64,000 bases of DNA from an uncultured Oleispira sp. (lineage in GTDB: Bacteria; Pseudomonadota; Gammaproteobacteria; Pseudomonadales; Oceanobacteraceae), in assembly GCA_913019965.1 (NCBI GenBank), contig CAJVZR010000014.1, forward strand, positions 1 to 64,000, in the 5' to 3' direction. A program made the translations under genes and the position numbers. Shown one piece after another: positions 51,787 to 61,943 of the stretch. Every line of letters starts with the position of its first letter. Within the stretch, counting starts at the first letter, position 1. The notes under the pieces are model-generated. The model had not been told where the DNA came from. It did not search any database and saw only the letters and a program-made list of their open reading frames with translations.

Positions 51787-51858
51787 ACTAACCCTAGATA
51801 TTATGTAGTTAGTGTTAGTATAGACAAGCTCCGCCAATTACCAGTTTTCTCGTTTGAA

Positions 51859-52341
51859 CTAGTGCTGGTGACCGCCTAGGCCGTGAGCATGTCCATGCTG
51901 AACTTCTTCGGCAGTGGCTTCACGTACGTCTTCAATTTTCACTTCAAAGGTCAGCTCTTTACCGGCGAAAGGATGGTTAGCATCCACGTCGATCATAAAC
52001 TTACCAACCTTGATAACCGTCACTTGACGAGGGCCTTGATCCGTTTCAACATGAGCGACCATGCCTTTCTTCCACTTTTTAGCACCCTGTAAGTGTTTCG
52101 CAGGAATGCGCTGGATAGCGGTTTCATCACGCTGACCATAGGCTTTTTCTGGTGATACCGTGGCAACAAACTCAGCACCCGCTTCTTTACCAACCATTTC
52201 TTCTTCAAGACCTGGGATGATGTTACCGTGGCCATGTAGGTAGGCCATTGGGTCGTTACCATGAGAAGATTCGATTACCGAGCCATCCGCATCTTTTAAA
52301 GTGTAATGAAATTGAACAACGGTATCTTTTGCAATGGCCAT
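51859..52341 (-). CDS. slyD: SlyD-like FKBP-type peptidyl-prolyl isomerase (paralogue 2)
   Basis: A 160-residue FKBP with the same layout as the protein at 34922-35404: core (VVQFHYTLKDADGSVI, IIPGLEEEMVGKEAG), flap (YGQRDETAIQRIP) and a His-rich end, HGHAHGLGGHQH. Differences lie mainly in the flap, which sets substrate choice. It is cytoplasmic. It lies 72 bases before the PilZ start on the same strand. Confidence 0.9.
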   Translation of the reverse strand: MAIAKDTVVQFHYTLKDADGSVIESSHGNDPMAYLHGHGNIIPGLEEEMVGKEAGAEFVATVSPEKAYGQRDETAIQRIPAKHLQGAKKWKKGMVAHVETDQGPRQVTVIKVGKFMIDVDANHPFAGKELTFEVKIEDVREATAEEVQHGHAHGLGGHQH

Positions 52342-52435
52342 GTGGGGCTCCTAGGTAAAAAAGCGCTAGTATCGGTAAAGCATAAGCTTTAAGCAAGTGA
52401 TACTATGGGAAAGTCAGCTTAGATTGGATCAGCTT

Positions 52436-52693
52436 GTGTTTGAGAAAAAAGATTTATTAGCCCTAGCCAATGATTATATGCCCTTTGGAAAATACCAAGG
52501 CCGAGTCATTATTGATATACCCGAAGAATATCTATTATGGTTTGCCAATAAAGGCTTCCCTGAAGGGCGTCTAGGTATGCTATTAGCGTTAGCGCTGGAA
52601 ATTAAAATTAATGGTTTAGAGCAAATCATTGAACCACTAAAGAAGAAGGATGCGAGCCAATTTGTTGCCAATGAGTCCCAGACTCGCCACTAG
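52436..52693 (+). CDS. DUF3820 family protein
   Basis: An 85-residue protein of the DUF3820 group, also annotated as a quorum-sensing-regulated virulence factor family. The hallmark MPFGKYQGR followed by DIPEEYLLWFANKGFPEGRLG is present. The frame extends to a GTG at 52397, but the GTG at 52436 (VFEKKDLLALAN) gives the normal family N-terminus and has GGAT upstream. Function is unknown. Confidence 0.8.
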   Translation: MFEKKDLLALANDYMPFGKYQGRVIIDIPEEYLLWFANKGFPEGRLGMLLALALEIKINGLEQIIEPLKKKDASQFVANESQTRH

Positions 52694-52743
52694 GTTAGTA
52701 TCTATTTAAATGTATCGTGCACATATATAGAAGGAATTTCATC

Positions 52744-53520
52744 ATGCGCATAGGATTATTAGAAACAGATGTTTTATACGACGACCTAATACAGGATTAT
52801 GGTTCGTATGGTTTGATGTTTGAACGCTATTTCGCCGCTCTGCAACTATCAAATACTCAACCGAACCATGAAGATATTGAATTCGTTTATTATCAAGTAC
52901 AGCAAAATGAACTGCCTGTATTCTTTGATGAATGTGATGCCTATATCATCACAGGCTCTAAAGCTGGCGCTTATGAAGATCATGCCTGGATTGAAACACT
53001 CTCAAAATGGATTGTTGAAGCCGACCAAGCACAAACTAAGATACTGGGCATTTGTTTCGGCCACCAGCTTATTGCGCAAGCATTAGGCGGTAAGGTTGAG
53101 ATGAGTGATAAAGGCTGGGGGATTGGTATTCGCTCGTTAATGACCGCGCCGGACTCCCCTTTTGCACAGCCCTTGCCTAAATATCTCGATCTCATTTACA
53201 GCCATAAAGATCAAGTAGTTGCTTTACCAGCAGAAGCACGCTGTTTCTTAAGTGATGATTTTTGCCCGTATGCCGGCTTCGTAATTAAACAGCATATTGT
53301 CACCTTGCAAGGGCACCCGGAATTTAGCCCTGAGTACAGTGAGCGCTTATTGAGCCGCCGCGCCGAAATGATTGGCGAGCCGACTTATAGTTTAGGGATT
53401 AATTCTCTTAAACAAGGAACCGATGCTAATTTTATCGGGCGTTTAATTTTAGATTTTTTGCGTCCTGTAAAGTATCAAACGGCTGACAATGAGGCTGAGA
53501 CTTCACAGGTTTTAAACTGA
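52744..53520 (+). CDS. Class I glutamine amidotransferase family protein
   Basis: A 258-residue stand-alone GATase1 domain. ILGICFGHQLIAQALGG carries the catalytic Cys, and GHPEFSPEY holds the His and Glu of the triad. TGSKAGAYED is the usual oxyanion region. The frame can extend to an ATG at 52717; AGAAGGA before the ATG at 52744 decides the start. It belongs to the GMP-synthase-like amidotransferase group, which includes gamma-glutamyl hydrolases such as PuuD relatives. A role in cleaving gamma-glutamyl amides from the 26.3-30.3 kb pathway is possible but unsupported by position. Confidence 0.85.
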   Translation: MRIGLLETDVLYDDLIQDYGSYGLMFERYFAALQLSNTQPNHEDIEFVYYQVQQNELPVFFDECDAYIITGSKAGAYEDHAWIETLSKWIVEADQAQTKILGICFGHQLIAQALGGKVEMSDKGWGIGIRSLMTAPDSPFAQPLPKYLDLIYSHKDQVVALPAEARCFLSDDFCPYAGFVIKQHIVTLQGHPEFSPEYSERLLSRRAEMIGEPTYSLGINSLKQGTDANFIGRLILDFLRPVKYQTADNEAETSQVLN

Positions 53521-53526
53521 TTTTAA

Positions 53527-54036
53527 TTATTCGGTTTTTAGAATCGCATATTGACCGCTGAACTTAACTGCAGGTTTTATTTTAGGTTCAGCTTCGGGAT
53601 CAATTTTCATTACGCAGGTATCATTATACACAGCAGCTTCTAATGATATTCTTGCTCGCCCTTTACGCTCAAAGTGATCAAAGAAACCGGCCAGCTCTTC
53701 TTCCGCCGGTGCATGGCAGATCGCTCGAATTCGACCATCGACTGGGGCGATATACTTCATACTGCCTTCGGTAACAACTTGATTACACTGAATGTTTTTT
53801 TCTTGGGTTTTTAGATAAATCATTCCCCAGCACGCCATCACCGCCGTATTGTATAAACTGCCACCAAAAGCGGTTTGTTTATCGTTAATATTAGGCTCGA
53901 GTGGTGCAGTAAGAATTAATGTATCACCATCATAAGATTCGACTTCTAAGCCCATGAATTGAGTAATGGGTAGATGGTCGATAAAGAACTGCTTTAATTT
54001 TTCGCTGATTTGTTCTGGAGTTAAAGGCGTACTCAT
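53527..54036 (-). CDS. YiiD C-terminal-type hot-dog thioesterase
   Basis: A 169-residue protein with the thioesterase hot-dog pattern: IDHLPITQFMGLEVESYDG, NINDKQTAFGGSLYNTAVMACW (central helix) and ARISLEAAVYND. The frame begins at a GTG at 54063 directly after the meaB stop; AGAAGAG before the ATG at 54036 favours the shorter form. It is co-transcribed with meaB. It may hydrolyse an acyl-CoA, possibly overflow methylmalonyl- or propionyl-CoA; that is inference from position only. Confidence 0.75.
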   Translation of the reverse strand: MSTPLTPEQISEKLKQFFIDHLPITQFMGLEVESYDGDTLILTAPLEPNINDKQTAFGGSLYNTAVMACWGMIYLKTQEKNIQCNQVVTEGSMKYIAPVDGRIRAICHAPAEEELAGFFDHFERKGRARISLEAAVYNDTCVMKIDPEAEPKIKPAVKFSGQYAILKTE

Positions 54037-54063
54037 ACTTAGCTCTTCTGTAGAAAGATTCAC

Positions 54064-55080
54064 CTATAGCAAATCAATTATTTGTTGGGCGGCATTATAC
54101 GGCGTTGTTTTATTATTCAAAACATCATCCTGTAATTGCGGCAAGGTTTGTTTTACTGCAGGGTGCTGTTTTAATTTCAGCTCTAACATTTCATGAATGA
54201 GTTTATCTAACCATTCACTGTTTTGACGCGCTCGCTTTTCGTCAAATGAAGGGATCCCGGCATTAATATTTTCAGTGGCCGCTTTATGGTATTCAGTAAT
54301 CATCTGCCAAATGTCTTCAATGCGATCGTTATTCAATGCCGAGCAAGTCTGTACCTGAGGAGTCCAGAAACTATTTTGCTTCATCAGTTTAAAGGCGCTT
54401 TTATAATGCCCTTGAGTTTGCTTGGCCAAGTTTAAACTTTCACCATCGGCTTTATTAATGACTAGCGCATCGGCTAATTCCATAATACCGCGTTTGATTC
54501 CTTGTAATTCATCACCGGCATTGGGCAGCATAAGAACGAGGAAAAAATCCACCATGGCAGCGACTTCGTATTCAGACTGGCCAACCCCAACGGTTTCGAC
54601 CAAAATGACATCATAGCCTGCAGCTTCACAAAGCAGCATGGTTTCACGAGTTTTCTGCGCCACGCCCCCTAACGCTCCCTCACTGGGTGAAGGGCGAATA
54701 AAGGCATTCTCTTCGCGGGATAACATTTCCATCCGGGTTTTATCCCCTAGAATACTGCCGCCGCGTAGAGGGGAGCTCGGGTCTACCGCCAAGACAGCGA
54801 CTTTCTTACCTTGGTTAATAAGATACTGACCAAATGCCTCAATGAAGGTAGATTTTCCGACCCCTGGGATACCACTAATGCCGATACGAATACTGTTTCC
54901 GGTATCTGGCAATAGCTGGTTAAGGATGTCTTGGGCTTCAATTCTGTGCTTATCAAGCTTGCTTTCAACCAAGGTAATTGCCTTTGCGAGAGCACGGCGA
55001 TTACCACGTTTTAAGGCTTCCAAGTCGATCATGATGATAGTATCTGTTATAGAGTTTAATGACTGTAGTAAGAATACCAT
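54064..55080 (-). CDS. meaB: MeaB, methylmalonyl-CoA mutase-associated GTPase
   Basis: A 338-residue G3E P-loop GTPase. Walker A GIPGVGKST, DPSSPLRGGSILGDKTRM, the ETVGVGQSE switch and NKADGES are all present. It loads and protects the B12 cofactor of methylmalonyl-CoA mutase. The ATG at 55080 has AGGGG upstream; a second ATG at 55032 (MIDLEALKRGNRRAL) matches the usual N-terminus and is an alternative start. The mutase itself is at 59784-61943, not adjacent. A thioesterase gene follows directly. Confidence 0.95.
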   Translation of the reverse strand: MVFLLQSLNSITDTIIMIDLEALKRGNRRALAKAITLVESKLDKHRIEAQDILNQLLPDTGNSIRIGISGIPGVGKSTFIEAFGQYLINQGKKVAVLAVDPSSPLRGGSILGDKTRMEMLSREENAFIRPSPSEGALGGVAQKTRETMLLCEAAGYDVILVETVGVGQSEYEVAAMVDFFLVLMLPNAGDELQGIKRGIMELADALVINKADGESLNLAKQTQGHYKSAFKLMKQNSFWTPQVQTCSALNNDRIEDIWQMITEYHKAATENINAGIPSFDEKRARQNSEWLDKLIHEMLELKLKQHPAVKQTLPQLQDDVLNNKTTPYNAAQQIIDLL

Positions 55081-55168
55081 AACTCGTAACCCCTAGGGTT
55101 ATACCGCTAAGAACTGACAAATGTGATATTTTCCCACAAGCAGTGTGCATTAGGTTACACTGGTAATT

Positions 55169-55972
55169 ATGATTGATGAAAATAAACAAAATACCCTATT
55201 GAACTCGGCTATCAAGCAGCTACTTAAGCCCTTGATGCGTTTTTTGATTAACAAACAAATCACGCTGCCCACCTTACTTGAGATCATCAAGTCGGCTTAT
55301 GTGGAAGTCGCCGAAAAAGATTTTGCCATTGCTGATAAACCCGCAACGGATAGTCGTATTAACTTATTAACTGGCGTCCATAGAAAGGATGTAAAGCGTT
55401 TACGGGATCAGAACTTAGAACATAAACCGTCTGAACGCCTATCAATCAATAGTCTAATGCTTGCAAGCTGGATGGGTGAAGAGCCCTACTGCATCGAAGG
55501 TATATCGCAACCCTTATCAATCAATGGAGAGAATAGCTTTGAATCTCTAGCCAATGAATACAGCCGTCAGAACATTCATCCCTCAAGCATTATGGAAAGC
55601 TGGCTACAAATGGGCTGGATGAATAAAGACGAAGCGCAAAAGCTGCACCTTAATATGGATGCCCTACAAGATAAGCAGTTATCGGAAGATCAACTTTTTT
55701 TCTTTGCCGAGAATTTGGCCGATCATATGGCCACCAGCACGGGCAATTTAATTAATAAGCAAAAAAACTTTGAGCGCGCTGTGTTTTATAACAAGCTTAG
55801 TAAAGCGTCACTATTAATATTAAAGAAATCAGCTAAAGAACAATCAATGATTGTCTTGAAAGATCTCAATGCCCAAGCGCTGACATTACAAAAACAAGAT
55901 AAAAAATCGCTAGGCCCACATTACCGCTTCCGTTTAGGCAGCTACCTTTATACGGATTTAGACAATGAATAA
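55169..55972 (+). CDS. DUF6502 family protein
   Basis: A 267-residue protein. The N-terminal helical part contains TDSRINLLTGVHRKDVKRLRD, the strongest family landmark, resembling a winged-helix DNA-binding unit. No signal peptide is visible. A helical C-terminal part follows. It overlaps the next gene by 8 bases, so the two are translated together. This pairing, DUF6502 with a small exported GGIGGTG protein, recurs in related bacteria from what I recall. A regulator is likely; its target is unknown. Confidence 0.8.
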   Translation: MIDENKQNTLLNSAIKQLLKPLMRFLINKQITLPTLLEIIKSAYVEVAEKDFAIADKPATDSRINLLTGVHRKDVKRLRDQNLEHKPSERLSINSLMLASWMGEEPYCIEGISQPLSINGENSFESLANEYSRQNIHPSSIMESWLQMGWMNKDEAQKLHLNMDALQDKQLSEDQLFFFAENLADHMATSTGNLINKQKNFERAVFYNKLSKASLLILKKSAKEQSMIVLKDLNAQALTLQKQDKKSLGPHYRFRLGSYLYTDLDNE

Positions 55973-56264
55973 CTTCTTAGTCACCGCCATCACCAGTCTG
56001 ATACTTACGTATAGCAGCCTTTGTCTTGCGACGCAGCTCGATGCTCATTCTGATGAGGTATTATCCGAAGAAGAGACCATCGGTGGCATCGGTGGCACGG
56101 GTATTCGCTCTATGAGCCGTCCAGAAATATTGGAAAGACCTGAACTAATTGAGCGCCCCGAGATATTTGAAAGCCGTGAGGCTATCGATAATAGCTTAGA
56201 AATCATTTTCCCAGGGGATATGGAGGCTGATGATTTAGAGCCCCCCGAAGATATAAAAGACTAA
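55965..56264 (+). CDS. Small exported protein with GGIGGTG motif
   Basis: A 99-residue protein with a signal peptide (LVTAITSLILTYSSLCLA) and a low-complexity acidic body. GGIGGTGI is followed by repeats of PEILERPELIERPEIFE. It overlaps the DUF6502 gene by 8 bases and converges on the exported protein gene at 56273. Its role is unknown; the short Glu/Pro repeats suggest an unstructured periplasmic protein. Confidence 0.7.
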   Translation: MNNFLVTAITSLILTYSSLCLATQLDAHSDEVLSEEETIGGIGGTGIRSMSRPEILERPELIERPEIFESREAIDNSLEIIFPGDMEADDLEPPEDIKD

Positions 56265-56272
56265 AAGCAATT

Positions 56273-56965
56273 TTAAAATTTCTGCGTCCAAACCAGACCT
56301 AATGTCCAGTTAGGGCTGGCTTGGGTTAATCCTTTAAAAGCATTCACGCCAATTCGATGCGTTTGATTGAGCTTATATTGCGCAAACCCGGTTATATTGC
56401 GATTGAGCTGGCCTAGAGCAGTAGGTTTATGATCTAGAATCATACCCGCAGACAGGTACTTCATTAGCGGATATGAACCTCCAAGTGCGTAAAACAAACT
56501 ATTTTTACGTTCAGCCTGACTCCCTTGAGCTTTATGCCGCCAGTTATAACCGAGTTCCATAAAACCCACTCCACCAACAAGGTATCGAGCTAATTCTATG
56601 CTCATACCCGTGTCCCATGCAGGCACGGTTAACTGATCATCGGCGGTGGCTAGCTTTTGACGATAGTTCAGGTCGATATAGTTTTTTCGCCACTGAGTTA
56701 AGTAGGCCAGCTTAACAGCAACATTACCGACACCCGACTCTCCTCGATAGCCACTGATATAAGGCAGGCTTAGGCTCGCTTGATAATTTTGACTAGAATA
56801 TTTGCTATTAATTGAAGTAAAGCCATAGCTATCAGCGCCATCAAGAATTCGATATTCACCGAGAGAGAGTTTTAAGCTTTGCTGCGCATGAGCTGTATTT
56901 AACAGTGCACAACTTATAAGTAGCCCTATTAGCAGCCTTATTCGCAATACTTTCAGTCGATGCAC
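56273..56965 (-). CDS. Outer-membrane beta-barrel-like exported protein
   Basis: A 230-residue protein with a signal peptide (LLIGLLISCALLNTAHA) and alternating amphipathic strands (YQASLSLPYISGY, VAVKLAYLTQW, FMELGYNWRH) up to the C-terminal Phe (WTLGLVWTQKF). This suits a small outer-membrane barrel of about 10-12 strands. No family is recognised. It is convergent with the DUF6502 pair, 8 bases apart. Confidence 0.7.
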   Translation of the reverse strand: MHRLKVLRIRLLIGLLISCALLNTAHAQQSLKLSLGEYRILDGADSYGFTSINSKYSSQNYQASLSLPYISGYRGESGVGNVAVKLAYLTQWRKNYIDLNYRQKLATADDQLTVPAWDTGMSIELARYLVGGVGFMELGYNWRHKAQGSQAERKNSLFYALGGSYPLMKYLSAGMILDHKPTALGQLNRNITGFAQYKLNQTHRIGVNAFKGLTQASPNWTLGLVWTQKF

Positions 56966-57116
56966 TCCAAATTCCCTCTATCAACTTGGCTTAAATCATT
57001 AAATTATATCAATCCGCCCATTGTAACGATTTTATAAATTAATGATTCATAAATTGACATGGGAAAATTTCACATTGATAATATTAAGATAATCACTCAT
57101 TCACACGGATCTTGAT

Positions 57117-59282
57117 ATGAAGACTAATTTCTTAGCATCGCTTTCTTACTCAACAATGATTAAGACTGCCTTGCTCACTGCCTTTATGACCAGCCTCATT
57201 GCCTGCATCGATCCAGATTCAGAAAATGAAACTCAAGCTGAAAATAAAGCCGACATTCAATTGAAAGAAGATGCAAGCCAAGCTGAACTAAAACAATTCC
57301 TTACCGCCCGCTTTACACAAAAGGCCTCTTCCTCTAATTACGCTGATACCAGCTATATGGAATCGATTGCAATTGCTGAAAATGCACTCGCTGACGATAC
57401 GGCCAGCTCAGATGCGAGTGAATCAAACCCAGCGGATTTCAGCGGCACTAATAATCAAGTAGCCGGTGTTGATGAAGGGGACTTATGGAAATATGATGGT
57501 GAAAATTTTTTCGTTTTAAAACCCGCAAAGGTCGACTATCAGTACGATGAATTCACTGATTGTAATACTGCAGAGCCTGTTATTTTTAGCGCCGCGTTAA
57601 CGACTGCATCCAGTCCTGTTGCTGAACAAGATGACATGATGACAATTCTGCCTTGTGGGCCAATGTCAACCACCACCCCAGCCCAATTACGTATCGTTAA
57701 AAATAGCATGGAAGAACTGGCGAATTTGGAATTAGAATCCATGAGTCCTAGTGAAATGTATTTAAATGACAACTCCTTGGTTGTTTTAGGTAATCGCAAT
57801 CACTATCAAAATAACTGGGCCAGTGCGGAAACTTGGCAAGATGGCCAGAGTCACATGAGCATTATCGATGTTCAAACTAAAACTCAGCCTGAAATTAAAC
57901 ATTCAATCGTCTTAGATGGATACGTGGTTCAGAGTCGCCGAATCGGTGATGAAATTTTCTTAATCAGCCGTTATAGCCCAAATATTCCTGACCTGATTCA
58001 TTACCCTGAAACTGATCACGACATCGCGGCCAATAAACGGTTAATCAATGATATTAACTTGAGTGAGTTATTACCTAAGCTGACAATTAATGAGCAAGAA
58101 TTTGACCTTGTGTCTGATAGTAGCTGCCTAATTCCGCAAGTAGCCAATCCCAATATGGGATCGATAAGCTTAACCATGATAACTCGTATCAACATCGATA
58201 ATGCCCAATTTACTAGCCGCTGTATGGCCGGTGATGTTCATGGCATTTATATGAGTACCAATAACTTATATACCTTTAATACCAGCTATTGGAATTTTTC
58301 CGACAGCCTACCAGAGTCATTACACTGGACTTCGGGTAATACTCACCTGCATAAATTTGATTTAACTTCTTTTGCTTACCAAGGTTCTGCGGTCGTAGCA
58401 GGGCAGCTCGCCAGCAATAATCCAAGACTGCGTTTAGGAGAACTCAAAGATGGTAGCATTGCCGTAGTCACCTCTAAAAAATCATCCAATACTGACTGGC
58501 GTTTAACTCAGCACCAGCTAACAGTACTAAAGACTCAAGGGAATGAATTAAAGACAATTGCCACCTTACCGAACGATGAACAGCCTGCTGCTATTGGTAA
58601 AGTGAACGAGCAGATTTATAGCGTACGCTTTATGCAAGACAGGGCCTACATAGTGACTTTTGAGAAAGTCGATCCACTTTACGTGATAGATCTTTCAAAT
58701 CCCTCACAACCTAGTATCGCAGGGGAATTAGAAATCCCTGGCTTCAGTGATTATTTACACCCCATTAGCAATGACTTGTTATTAGGTATCGGTAAAGATG
58801 CCATTTTAGGCGCAAGTGGCACTACCTGGTATCAGGGTATTAAAGTGTCATTATTTAATGTCAGCGATATTCAGCAGCCAACTGAACTAGGGAATATTCA
58901 AATAGGCAAACGAGGTTCATCTACCCCGCTCAGTTATGACCCTTTAAGTTTTACTGGTATTCAGCAAGATGGGCAGTATCGTTTTGCCTTCCCTATTATG
59001 GAGAATAATGGCCCTGCTCAAGGGAATTATTGGGGAGACCCTGAAAGCCAGTTTTATCAATGGTCACAATCTGGATTGTACTTATTTGAAATAAAAGACA
59101 ATCAACTAACTCAGGCGGGTGCGCTAATCACTAAGAGCAGTGACAATAGTGATGAAAATGGCTATCACAATATGAATACAAGCCGCGGCTTGATACAGGG
59201 TGATACGGTTTATCATTTGAATGATAGCGACTTATATAAAGCGGATTGGAATCAGCCGGGTGATATGAGTGCTAAATTTTAA
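57117..59282 (+). CDS. Beta-propeller lipoprotein (PF09826-type)
   Basis: A 721-residue lipoprotein. The signal peptide ends at lipobox SLIAC (Cys near residue 30), followed by an acidic linker. NNQVAGVDEGDLWKYDGEN is the hallmark of the secreted beta-propeller family PF09826. Repeated blade-like segments (QMSIIDVQTK-type, YVIDLSNPSQPSIAGELEIPG) run to the C-terminus. Two Cys pairs are present. It probably sits on the outer membrane or periplasmic face. A small lipoprotein gene follows 14 bases later, in one operon. Function of the family is unknown. Confidence 0.85.
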   Translation: MKTNFLASLSYSTMIKTALLTAFMTSLIACIDPDSENETQAENKADIQLKEDASQAELKQFLTARFTQKASSSNYADTSYMESIAIAENALADDTASSDASESNPADFSGTNNQVAGVDEGDLWKYDGENFFVLKPAKVDYQYDEFTDCNTAEPVIFSAALTTASSPVAEQDDMMTILPCGPMSTTTPAQLRIVKNSMEELANLELESMSPSEMYLNDNSLVVLGNRNHYQNNWASAETWQDGQSHMSIIDVQTKTQPEIKHSIVLDGYVVQSRRIGDEIFLISRYSPNIPDLIHYPETDHDIAANKRLINDINLSELLPKLTINEQEFDLVSDSSCLIPQVANPNMGSISLTMITRINIDNAQFTSRCMAGDVHGIYMSTNNLYTFNTSYWNFSDSLPESLHWTSGNTHLHKFDLTSFAYQGSAVVAGQLASNNPRLRLGELKDGSIAVVTSKKSSNTDWRLTQHQLTVLKTQGNELKTIATLPNDEQPAAIGKVNEQIYSVRFMQDRAYIVTFEKVDPLYVIDLSNPSQPSIAGELEIPGFSDYLHPISNDLLLGIGKDAILGASGTTWYQGIKVSLFNVSDIQQPTELGNIQIGKRGSSTPLSYDPLSFTGIQQDGQYRFAFPIMENNGPAQGNYWGDPESQFYQWSQSGLYLFEIKDNQLTQAGALITKSSDNSDENGYHNMNTSRGLIQGDTVYHLNDSDLYKADWNQPGDMSAKF

Positions 59283-59296
59283 TAAAAGGACTTAAC

Positions 59297-59689
59297 ATGA
59301 AAAAAGTGATTCTTATCTTATCAATGCTTTTGCTTACCGCTTGTGGATCATCAGATTCCGGATTACTAATCTGGGGCCTTTCAAGCCAGCGCCTTGTCAT
59401 TTTTCAAGATAATGGCAATGTCCCAAGCCTTGAAGGACGCACTAGAACATATGATTATTCATTAGATAATTTATCGGATAAGAGCAAAAATAAATTGTAT
59501 TCAATGCGAGCAACATCAAGCTCACTGGCTTGCCATTTTGATGGAAGATTGTATCGTATAACAATCACCGAAGACTCAGGTCTAGAAAAAAATTATTATT
59601 CCAGTAATTCAGCATGTAACGATGTAGAAAAATTAGATTATATTAACACTAAAGATATTACTGATTTAATAGCATTATTAACTGAGTAA
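59297..59689 (+). CDS. Small hypothetical lipoprotein
   Basis: A 130-residue protein with a lipoprotein signal (LILSMLLLTAC). The mature part is beta-rich with two Cys (ACHFDG, SNSACND) that may pair. It lies 14 bases after the beta-propeller lipoprotein gene and has AAAAGGA before the ATG, so it is co-transcribed. A hairpin terminator follows. No domain recognised. Confidence 0.68.
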   Translation: MKKVILILSMLLLTACGSSDSGLLIWGLSSQRLVIFQDNGNVPSLEGRTRTYDYSLDNLSDKSKNKLYSMRATSSSLACHFDGRLYRITITEDSGLEKNYYSSNSACNDVEKLDYINTKDITDLIALLTE

Positions 59690-59727
59690 AGAATAGCTAT
59701 ACTAGATAATTTTTCTCTGGGAAATTC

Positions 59728-59762
59728 CCCTGTTAGCTTTTATCCAAAAAAAGCTAACAGGG
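59728..59762. terminator. Hairpin between convergent genes
   Basis: CCCTGTTAGCTTTT (59728-59741) pairs with AAAAGCTAACAGGG (59749-59762), a 14-bp stem with a short loop. It lies between the small lipoprotein and the mutase stop codons and can end transcription from both sides, though the T-run is weak. Confidence 0.8.
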
Positions 59763-59783
59763 TTCTAACAAAAACTTAAATTA

Positions 59784-61943
59784 TTAAGATTTTTGCGCTT
59801 CTTTAATCGCTTCCAGTACTAAACGCGCACTCACAGGGATTTTGGTTCCAGGGCCAAAAATCCCTTTCACACCCGCGGCCCATAAATGATCATAATCCTG
59901 CTTAGGAATTACGCCGCCAGCGACGACGATAATATCGTCAGCACCTTGCGCTTTAAGTGCGTCGATTAGCGCAGGAACCAGAGTCTTATGACCTGCAGCT
60001 TGTGAAGATACCCCGACAACGTGAACATCATTTTCCACCGCTTGTTTCGCTACTTCTTCAGGAGTGGAAAACATTGGGGATAAATCGATATCAAAACCCA
60101 CATCCGCAAAGGCTGTGGCAATCACTTTTGCACCGCGGTCGTGACCATCTTGGCCCATCTTACAAACCAGCATACGCGGGCGACGACCTTGCTCGGCTTC
60201 AAAACTTTCGATGTCTGCTTTAATACCTTGCCAGTCTTCATCATCTTCATAGGGTGCACCGTATACACCTGAGATAGTACGAGCCTCGGCTTTATAACGT
60301 CCGAATTCTTCTTCCATGGCGTCAGAAATTTCACCCACCGTTGCGCGCAAACGTGCCGCTTTCACACTTAAGTCTAGCAGGTTACCTTCCCCACTCTTAG
60401 CCGCTTCAGTAATCGCCGCTAAAGCCGCTTTAACCGCTTCGCTATCACGGCTTGCCTTGATGTCAGTTAAACGCTTAATCTGCGATTCACGCACGGCAAC
60501 ATTATCAACTTCTAGAATTTCTAAATCGTCTTCTTCTTCCAGCTGATATTTATTTACCCCAACAATCACGTCTTCACCACGGTCAATTCGGGCTTGTTTT
60601 TTCGCTGCTGATTCTTCGATACGAAGTTTTGGTAAACCTTCTTCAATGGCTTTAGCCATACCCCCTTTTTCTTCAATCTCTTCGATCAGAGCCCAAGCTT
60701 TATCAGCCATTTGCTGAGTCAGACTTTCCATCATGTAAGAGCCACCCCAAGGGTCAACTACTTGAGTAATCCCGGTTTCTTCTTGGATGATGATCTGAGT
60801 ATTACGCGCAATACGGGCCGAGAATTCAGTCGGTAGCGCTACCGCTTCATCTAAGGCATTGGTATGCAATGATTGTGTACCACCAAAAACGGCGGCCATA
60901 GCCTCGATTGTAGTCCGCACAACATTGTTATACGGATCTTGTTCGGTTAACGACCAGCCTGAAGTCTGCGAGTGAGTTCGCAACATAGAAGACTTAGGGT
61001 TCTGTGGATTGAATTCCGCCATGATACGGTTCCACAATAAACGTCCCGCGCGCAGCTTAGCAATCTCCATATAGAAGTTCATGCTAATGCCCCAGAAGAA
61101 AGATAAGCGAGGTGCAAAGGCATCCACTTCTAGTCCAGCAGCTAACGCTGTACGCACGTATTCACGTCCATCACTTAAGGTATAAGCAAGCTCTAATGCC
61201 GCGTCGGCACCCGCTTCTTGAATGTGATAACCGGAAATAGAGATACTATTAAACTTAGACATATTACCTGAGGTATAAGCAATAATATCACCGATGATTT
61301 TCATCGAGGGTGCCGGCGGATAAATATAGGTATTACGCACCATGAATTCTTTTAGAATATCATTTTGAATCGTACCGGATAATTTATCTTGGCTAACCCC
61401 CTGCTCTTCAGCAGCAACAATATAGTTGGCCAAAATAGGCAAAACCGCACCGTTCATCGTCATCGAAACAGAAACTTTATCCAATGGAATTTCATTGAAT
61501 AAAATTTTCATATCTTCAACTGAGTCAATCGCTACCCCTGCTTTACCAACATCACCGGTTACTCGTGGATGGTCTGAGTCATAACCACGGTGAGTCGCTA
61601 AATCAAAAGCAACGGAAACACCTTGCGCGCCCGCCGCTAAATTTTTACGATAAAACGCATTGGATTCTTCTGCGGTAGAAAAGCCCGCATACTGTCGAAT
61701 TGTCCAAGGACGCCCTGCATACATAGTGGCCTGTGGACCACGAACATAGGGCGCAAGACCAGGCATCGTATTAGCGAACTCAAGATCTTTCACATCTTCT
61801 TGAGTATAAAGCACTTTAATCGGCACACCTTCAGGGGTATGCCATTCCATTTCTTCTGGGGTTAGGCCTTTCATTTGCTTGGTTGCTAAGGCTTGCCACT
61901 CAGCTAGAGTATACTTTTTTTCAGTTTCGTTATTATCAGCCAT
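59784..61943 (-). CDS. scpA: Methylmalonyl-CoA mutase, fused single-chain type
   Basis: A 719-residue adenosylcobalamin enzyme converting (R)-methylmalonyl-CoA to succinyl-CoA. The N-terminal TIM barrel has [37 protein letters not shown] and [11 protein letters not shown]. The C-terminal B12 domain carries DGHDRGAK (D-x-H-x-x-G cobalamin His) and the [10 protein letters not shown] strand. The length fits the one-chain ScpA/MCM form. Its ATG overlaps the epimerase stop by one base (TAATG), so translation is coupled. MeaB, its GTPase chaperone, is ~5 kb upstream. Confidence 0.96.
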   Translation of the reverse strand: MADNNETEKKYTLAEWQALATKQMKGLTPEEMEWHTPEGVPIKVLYTQEDVKDLEFANTMPGLAPYVRGPQATMYAGRPWTIRQYAGFSTAEESNAFYRKNLAAGAQGVSVAFDLATHRGYDSDHPRVTGDVGKAGVAIDSVEDMKILFNEIPLDKVSVSMTMNGAVLPILANYIVAAEEQGVSQDKLSGTIQNDILKEFMVRNTYIYPPAPSMKIIGDIIAYTSGNMSKFNSISISGYHIQEAGADAALELAYTLSDGREYVRTALAAGLEVDAFAPRLSFFWGISMNFYMEIAKLRAGRLLWNRIMAEFNPQNPKSSMLRTHSQTSGWSLTEQDPYNNVVRTTIEAMAAVFGGTQSLHTNALDEAVALPTEFSARIARNTQIIIQEETGITQVVDPWGGSYMMESLTQQMADKAWALIEEIEEKGGMAKAIEEGLPKLRIEESAAKKQARIDRGEDVIVGVNKYQLEEEDDLEILEVDNVAVRESQIKRLTDIKASRDSEAVKAALAAITEAAKSGEGNLLDLSVKAARLRATVGEISDAMEEEFGRYKAEARTISGVYGAPYEDDEDWQGIKADIESFEAEQGRRPRMLVCKMGQDGHDRGAKVIATAFADVGFDIDLSPMFSTPEEVAKQAVENDVHVVGVSSQAAGHKTLVPALIDALKAQGADDIIVVAGGVIPKQDYDHLWAAGVKGIFGPGTKIPVSARLVLEAIKEAQKS

